A stretch of 8,804 nt of DNA from Desulfonatronum sp. (lineage in GTDB: Bacteria > Desulfobacterota > Desulfovibrionia > Desulfovibrionales > Desulfonatronaceae). Positions 6,201 to 8,804 of the stretch are shown here, piece after piece. The translations under genes and the position numbers were made by a program. The stretch covers positions 1 through 8,804 of the forward strand of contig SKYX01000013.1 in the NCBI GenBank assembly GCA_007127655.1. Direction: 5' to 3'. The notes under the pieces are model-generated. The model was not told where the DNA came from, made no database searches, and saw only the letters and a list, made by a program, of their open reading frames with translations. Within the stretch, counting starts at the first letter, position 1. Each line of letters opens with the position of its first letter.

Positions 6201-8349
6201 TCTTGTTGTCCCCCCGGCGCACCTTGCCCCCGCGCTCCAGCCAGGAGAGCGCGGTGCGGAGCTTGGTGTCCCGCATGGAATTGCTGGCGTCCAGGATGTC
6301 GAATTCGTAGGCCGCGAACTCCTCGGAGGCCAGCAGCTCGCCGGAGGTCATGACCAGCGTGGGGTTCTGGCGCGAGGCGGCCAGGCTTTTCAAGCCTGCG
6401 AACAGGGACCGGAAGTCCTTGCTGGTCACCTCCGAGTTCCGGCAGAGCTCGAACTGCGTGTTCAGGTCTTCCGGGTCGAAGAGCAGGCAGCACATGGCCG
6501 GCTGCCTGTCCCGGCCGGCCCGCCCGGCCTCCTGCAGGTAGTTTTCCAGGGAGCCGGGCGTGGAGGCATGGATCACGGCCCGCACGTCGGCCTTGTCCAC
6601 GCCCATGCCAAAGGCGTTGGTAGCAGTGATGACCCGAAGCTCACCGGCCAGAAACCGCTCCTGAACCGTCACCCGGTCCTCGGGCGTGCGCCCGGCATGA
6701 TAGTAGTCCACCTCCCAGCCATGATCCCGCAGGCCGTCCGCGAATTCCTCCGCTTTCCTGCGGGTCGCGACAAAGACGATGGCCCCGCCGGGCACTTCCG
6801 GGGCAAGCATGTCGCTGAGAAGGGCGTCGATCCGCTCGAGCTTTTCCGATTCCGTGCAGGGGATGACGTCGAAGCGCAGATTGGCCCGCTCGTGGCCGCC
6901 CTCGAAAAGAACCAGGTCCCGGCCCAGTTCCTCCCGGAAGTAGCGCAGGATCTCGTCCCGGACATCCGGCTTGGCCGTGGCCGTGAAACAGGCCACCTGG
7001 GGTTCCGGGAAGGGTGGCTCCGGACAGATCTCCTTGAGGAAGGATGCCAGGGCCAGGTAGTCGGGACGGAAGTCGTGGCCCCACTTGGAGAAGCAGTGCG
7101 CCTCGTCCATGACCACCATCCCGATCTCCCGGGACCGGAGCGTCTCCTTCACAGTGGCGTTGCGCAACTGCTCCGGAGCGATCCAGACCAGGTCGCGGTC
7201 TCCGAGGCGGATGGCCTCCAGAGCCCTGGCCCGCTCGATGACCGTGAGCGTCGAATTGATCGTGCATCCGCTGAGGATGCCCTTGCGCGTCAATCCGTCC
7301 ACCTGGTCCTTCATCAGGGATTGCAGCGGGGAAACGATGATTGTCAGGGTCTTGCGCTGTTCAGCCTTCATCAGGCCGGGCAGCTGGTAGCAGAGGGATT
7401 TCCCGGCCCCGGTGGGCAGAACGGCCAGGCAGTCATGACCCCGGATCAGGGTCTCGACCACCAGCTTTTGGAGCGGCGGGTTTTCGCCCTTGACCGGCAG
7501 GTAGTCGGCGTATCCGAAATAGCGTTGCAGCTGGGTCCTGGAGTCAAAGGCCGTGCGGCAGTACCCGCAATCGGGATCAGTGCACGGCGTCTCCCGTAGG
7601 GAGCGCAGCATGGCCGGGATCGCGGCCTGGTTCTTCCACACCCAGGCCGGCAGGACCGAGTTGCCCCCGGCCACCTCCAGCCAGGCCAGAATGTAGCCCA
7701 GGCTTCGAGACTCTCCGGGCTGTTCCCACAGGTCACGGAAGACCTGCCTGCCCGAGGTCACGCAGGCCAGTTCCGTCAACCGCTGGTTCCAGTAGCCTTC
7801 GTTCTCCAGCCTGTCCGGCAACGGCTGGCCGGCAAGAAGGGAAAAAAACTCGCCGAACCCGCTTGCCGGAAGTGATCTCGCCAATACCGAGCCGTAGAAC
7901 AGGAGCTGCTCCGAAGGGAGCCGACGAAAGGCCTCGATCTCGTCATGAAAGACGCGCTCGGCCTGCAAACAGTCCTGGACCGGATCGTTCACGGCCACCT
8001 TCACCAGTTTGTAGTCCTTGACCAGGTGGTGGTACGGGTTCCTGGGAAACGCCAGGGGAGAGAGGTGCAGGGTGTCCAGCGCGGGCAGCTTGAGAATGCC
8101 GACGGCGGGGAAGTGCTCCCGGAGCCAGGGAAGATCGTGCCCCAGGATGTTGTGGCCGAGCAGAAAGGAGCGGTTCGCGAAGAGGGAGTCTATTGCAGCC
8201 AGAGCATCCCCGGCATGGAAACGCCCCTGGTAGTGCCGTGTTTTGCGATCCCGAAGATCAACGGCCCCGATCTTGAGCAGCCGGTCTTCTTCCGGATGGA
8301 TCTCCAGGTCGATGACGACCCCGCCTCGCAGGTAGTCGCTCAGGGTCAT
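3262..8349 (-). CDS. Giant three-module protein: DEDD exonuclease - RecQ-like helicase - UvrD-like helicase
   Basis: This 1,695-residue protein carries three nucleic-acid enzymes. Residues 1-140 form a DnaQ-like 3'-5' exonuclease with D14/E16 (VVIDLE), D72 (GHNILGHD) and D126 (NDPVQD). Residues 256-264 hold a C-x4-C-x2-C cluster. Residues 275-620 are a RecQ-type SF2 helicase: Walker A PTGAGKS (312-318), DEAH (415-418), FTATA (455-459), GMGVDKADVR (581-590) and QEAGRAGRD (606-614). The zinc cysteines that follow the motor in ordinary RecQ are absent; residues 630-1070 look helical, perhaps winged-helix. Residues 1078-1535 are a UvrD/Rep/PcrA-type SF1 helicase: GPGSGKT (1100-1106), VDEYQD (1219-1224), GDADQNIYAFKGS (1254-1266), NYRS (1288-1291), TMHGAKGLEF (1488-1497) and GMTRAR (1522-1527). 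An unassigned C-terminal domain follows. Both motors belong to families that usually move 3' to 5'. A cytosolic DNA repair, recombination or anti-invader role is inferred. An in-frame TGA lies upstream of this ATG, which has no clear ribosome binding site. Confidence 0.93.
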   Translation of the reverse strand: MTLSDYLRGGVVIDLEIHPEEDRLLKIGAVDLRDRKTRHYQGRFHAGDALAAIDSLFANRSFLLGHNILGHDLPWLREHFPAVGILKLPALDTLHLSPLAFPRNPYHHLVKDYKLVKVAVNDPVQDCLQAERVFHDEIEAFRRLPSEQLLFYGSVLARSLPASGFGEFFSLLAGQPLPDRLENEGYWNQRLTELACVTSGRQVFRDLWEQPGESRSLGYILAWLEVAGGNSVLPAWVWKNQAAIPAMLRSLRETPCTDPDCGYCRTAFDSRTQLQRYFGYADYLPVKGENPPLQKLVVETLIRGHDCLAVLPTGAGKSLCYQLPGLMKAEQRKTLTIIVSPLQSLMKDQVDGLTRKGILSGCTINSTLTVIERARALEAIRLGDRDLVWIAPEQLRNATVKETLRSREIGMVVMDEAHCFSKWGHDFRPDYLALASFLKEICPEPPFPEPQVACFTATAKPDVRDEILRYFREELGRDLVLFEGGHERANLRFDVIPCTESEKLERIDALLSDMLAPEVPGGAIVFVATRRKAEEFADGLRDHGWEVDYYHAGRTPEDRVTVQERFLAGELRVITATNAFGMGVDKADVRAVIHASTPGSLENYLQEAGRAGRDRQPAMCCLLFDPEDLNTQFELCRNSEVTSKDFRSLFAGLKSLAASRQNPTLVMTSGELLASEEFAAYEFDILDASNSMRDTKLRTALSWLERGGKVRRGDNKTLTIQGRLLTKNKEQALSIMAPLNLSRSERELWLGLLDILMQADPKELLNTDSLSERLGTEPTRILNALSAMRKARILNHDLNMTAFMRKGIADDSETRLGRYVSLEDHLLKLMEEDEPDARAGGTYNLPLRHVCQRLKDQGMQDATPAQLLQVLELLMDEKLLRISQLSNATYQVNLRREWREIRDAVSERNQATRVLLRYLLDKIPSGVKGKDLLVSFCTGEMEKALQGDLFTRLLTDLPERCREALFALHHARAVSLQNGLSIIRPAMTITVLDAKGRFTKADFEGLSVFYKQKIAQVHIMGRFAELGAVFDGIGAALRFVRDYFQKSSQAFVETHLKDRKGILELPVTKEQHAAILKTLNPVQGKIVQAPTDGNRLVVAGPGSGKTRIVVHRIAYLLKVLRVRPGRILAVAFNRNAVVELRGRLKVLLGKSAASIRVHTYHSLAMAITGRSLIGSRGDEAVFTSILREAVAYLAQNRDMDSETALDWRERIMGLEHILVDEYQDIGELEYEFLSLLAGRGEADQSRRPSLLAVGDADQNIYAFKGSNVRFIHRFAREYDADLTYMVANYRSRAPIIHAANGLIRRNRDRMDTPAVEPVRKDKGDPVVILQTRSRLAMLKATLEQAHRLVTKDGQAPGDVCILCRTNQEIFAISRLARRAGIDVCPVRNRRIPFPNIREIKEILDLLQRCGKALCTGMEVRQLVENLAAESVVHNRMWLDHLLIMARDYQEESGSIRHPIREFSEYVWDVSRDLGRFRRVTAQGINIATMHGAKGLEFPAVLLVGHPRLEANMEEARRLYYVGMTRARDRLFLCCAGRHPFVEEVESAVPEWVAVQEPPISLTPDEEREIRAELWEMQLDDIHLSFPAARTGHPGTKAAIDALQTAPGELKFMPWGKGLRITSNGIPICALSDKGNRKYCAYLNRGLRVKKIYHLASIHRRPSEQDLAGGWIDPVRFPSWHVALFQVVWEAEEGEA

Positions 8350-8417
8350 GGTGAGGTGCCGCGGTTTGAAACGCCAAAAACGGCGCCCTCAGCGTCGACT
8401 TTGATCCGAGCATCCGA

Positions 8418-8433
8418 TTTCATGTGCATGAAA
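8418..8433. repeat. Inverted repeat between the toxin gene and the helicase gene
   Basis: TTTCATG and CATGAAA are perfect 7-bp inverted copies around TG. The repeat lies in the 110-nt gap (8350-8459), 69 nt upstream of the helicase ATG on the - strand, a plausible place for an operator. No strong promoter hexamers are apparent beside it, and a binding protein is not indicated by the sequence. The gap also shows no terminator after the toxin gene, so the toxin transcript could run on into the helicase gene. Confidence 0.4.
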
Positions 8434-8459
8434 ACCCTGGAGTTCTTTTTGCTCTCGGG

Positions 8460-8720
8460 TCAGTAATGATACCTGCAGGATATGATCGTGATATGCGTTT
8501 CGTCCACAACGTAGACGAGGCGATTCGACTCGTCGATCCTCCGGGACCAGAAACCGGCGAGGCTTTCCCTGAGCGCCTCGGGTTTGCCGATGCCTGTAAA
8601 CGGGGACCGCAGGGCATCGGCAATCAACCTGTTGATCCTCCTGAGCGTCTTTTTATCCTGGGTCTGCCAGAAAACATAGTCGGACCAGGCCGCGTGGGTC
8701 CAGGCCAGCAACCTACTCAT
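8460..8720 (-). CDS. yoeB: YoeB/Txe-family type II toxin (ribosome-dependent mRNA endonuclease)
   Basis: The 86-residue product matches the YoeB family along its whole length. Features are the tryptophan-rich start (LLAWTHAAWSDYVFWQ), the block SPFTGIGKPEALRESLAGFW, then SRRIDESNRLVYVV, and the family's C-terminus CRYHY. The residues equivalent to E. coli YoeB Glu46, Arg65, His83 and Tyr84 are all present as Glu48, Arg67, His85 and Tyr86. The toxin therefore looks catalytically intact. YoeB binds the ribosome and cuts mRNA in the A site, halting translation when its antitoxin is lost. I chose ATG 8720 because it gives the family length and overlaps the antitoxin stop; a longer frame opening at 8789 would run through antitoxin codons. 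There is no clear ribosome binding site, consistent with translation coupled to the antitoxin gene. The helicase gene follows 110 nt downstream. Confidence 0.95.
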   Translation of the reverse strand: MSRLLAWTHAAWSDYVFWQTQDKKTLRRINRLIADALRSPFTGIGKPEALRESLAGFWSRRIDESNRLVYVVDETHITIISCRYHY

Positions 8721-8804
8721 CCAACAGATCCCGCTCGACCACTCTTCCGTTTTTGTATTGCTGGATGGATTCCTGTAGGTGGGCGACATTGGCCGGAGAT
8801 CTCA
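8713..8804 (-). CDS. yefM: YefM/Phd-family antitoxin, C-terminal fragment (5' end outside window)
   Basis: The last 29 residues before TAG (8713-8715) read RSPANVAHLQESIQQYKNGR then VVERDLLDE. The SPAN-x-x-x-L-x-x-SI pattern and the acidic ERDLLDE tail are typical of YefM antitoxins, whose disordered C-terminus wraps the YoeB active site. The N-terminal DNA-binding half and the autoregulated promoter lie beyond the window edge. The gene overlaps the toxin start by 8 nt (8713-8720), the tight arrangement usual for yefM-yoeB. The partner gene and the tail sequence together make the assignment secure although only about a third of the protein is visible. Confidence 0.88.
   Translation of the reverse strand, partial: RSPANVAHLQESIQQYKNGRVVERDLLDE

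Noticed and set aside
5258..6493. A 411-codon open frame on the - strand in another frame of the helicase gene
   Set aside because: It overlaps the true frame, is rich in G, A, R, P and H, and lacks any domain. The true frame is continuous through this region, so no frameshifted gene is needed.
5803..7599. A 598-codon open frame on the + strand
   Set aside because: Antisense to the RecQ module, with biased low-information composition and no motif. It is another GC shadow despite its length.
8721..8789. Longer toxin start at 8789
   Set aside because: The extra 23 residues would be read out of frame across antitoxin codons and have no counterpart in YoeB. ATG 8720 gives the family length and the usual overlap.
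1..8804. CRISPR array, insertion sequence or transposase
   Set aside because: No regularly spaced repeats, no terminal inverted repeats flanking a gene and no transposase motif were found on either strand.

Overview
The window most likely comes from a moderately GC-rich deltaproteobacterium, with Desulfovibrionales as my best guess. The guess rests on codon use, the tRNA-Thr(CGU) 3' region and the gene types. No marker in the window settles the taxonomy, so treat it as inference.

The window has two halves that meet at a partial tRNA. The left half (1 to about 2,990) carries metabolic genes, all on the + strand: the C-terminal end of an aldo/keto reductase, a complete fermentative D-lactate dehydrogenase (LdhA type), and a complete aspartate/glutamate racemase of the YgeA type. 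The gaps between them are long (273, 361 and over 450 nt) and hold no gene I can recognise. The three are therefore probably separate transcription units, not one tight operon. The last few hundred bases are AT-rich and include a perfect tandem 11-bp repeat.

At 2,986-3,035 lies the 3' part of a tRNA-Thr(CGU): part of the anticodon arm, the full T arm, the 3' acceptor strand and CCA. A convincing rho-independent terminator follows. No 5' half precedes it. This is the signature of an attachment site left by an element integrated into the 3' end of a tRNA gene. The orientation says the element, or its remnant, lies to the left and the ancestral chromosome to the right. No integrase is inside the window.

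The right half (3,262-8,804) is read from the - strand and is visibly richer in GC. In transcription order it holds the end of a YefM-type antitoxin gene (cut by the window edge), a YoeB-type toxin gene overlapping it by 8 nt, and then one very large gene of 1,695 codons. The large protein joins three enzyme modules in one chain: an N-terminal DEDD-type 3'-5' exonuclease, a RecQ-like SF2 helicase without the usual RecQ zinc cysteines, and a UvrD/Rep-like SF1 helicase. Further domains between and after these are not recognised. This fusion is the most interesting object in the window. Its position next to a toxin-antitoxin pair and an integration scar is what one expects of accessory genome-maintenance or defence loci, but the sequence does not prove a defence role.
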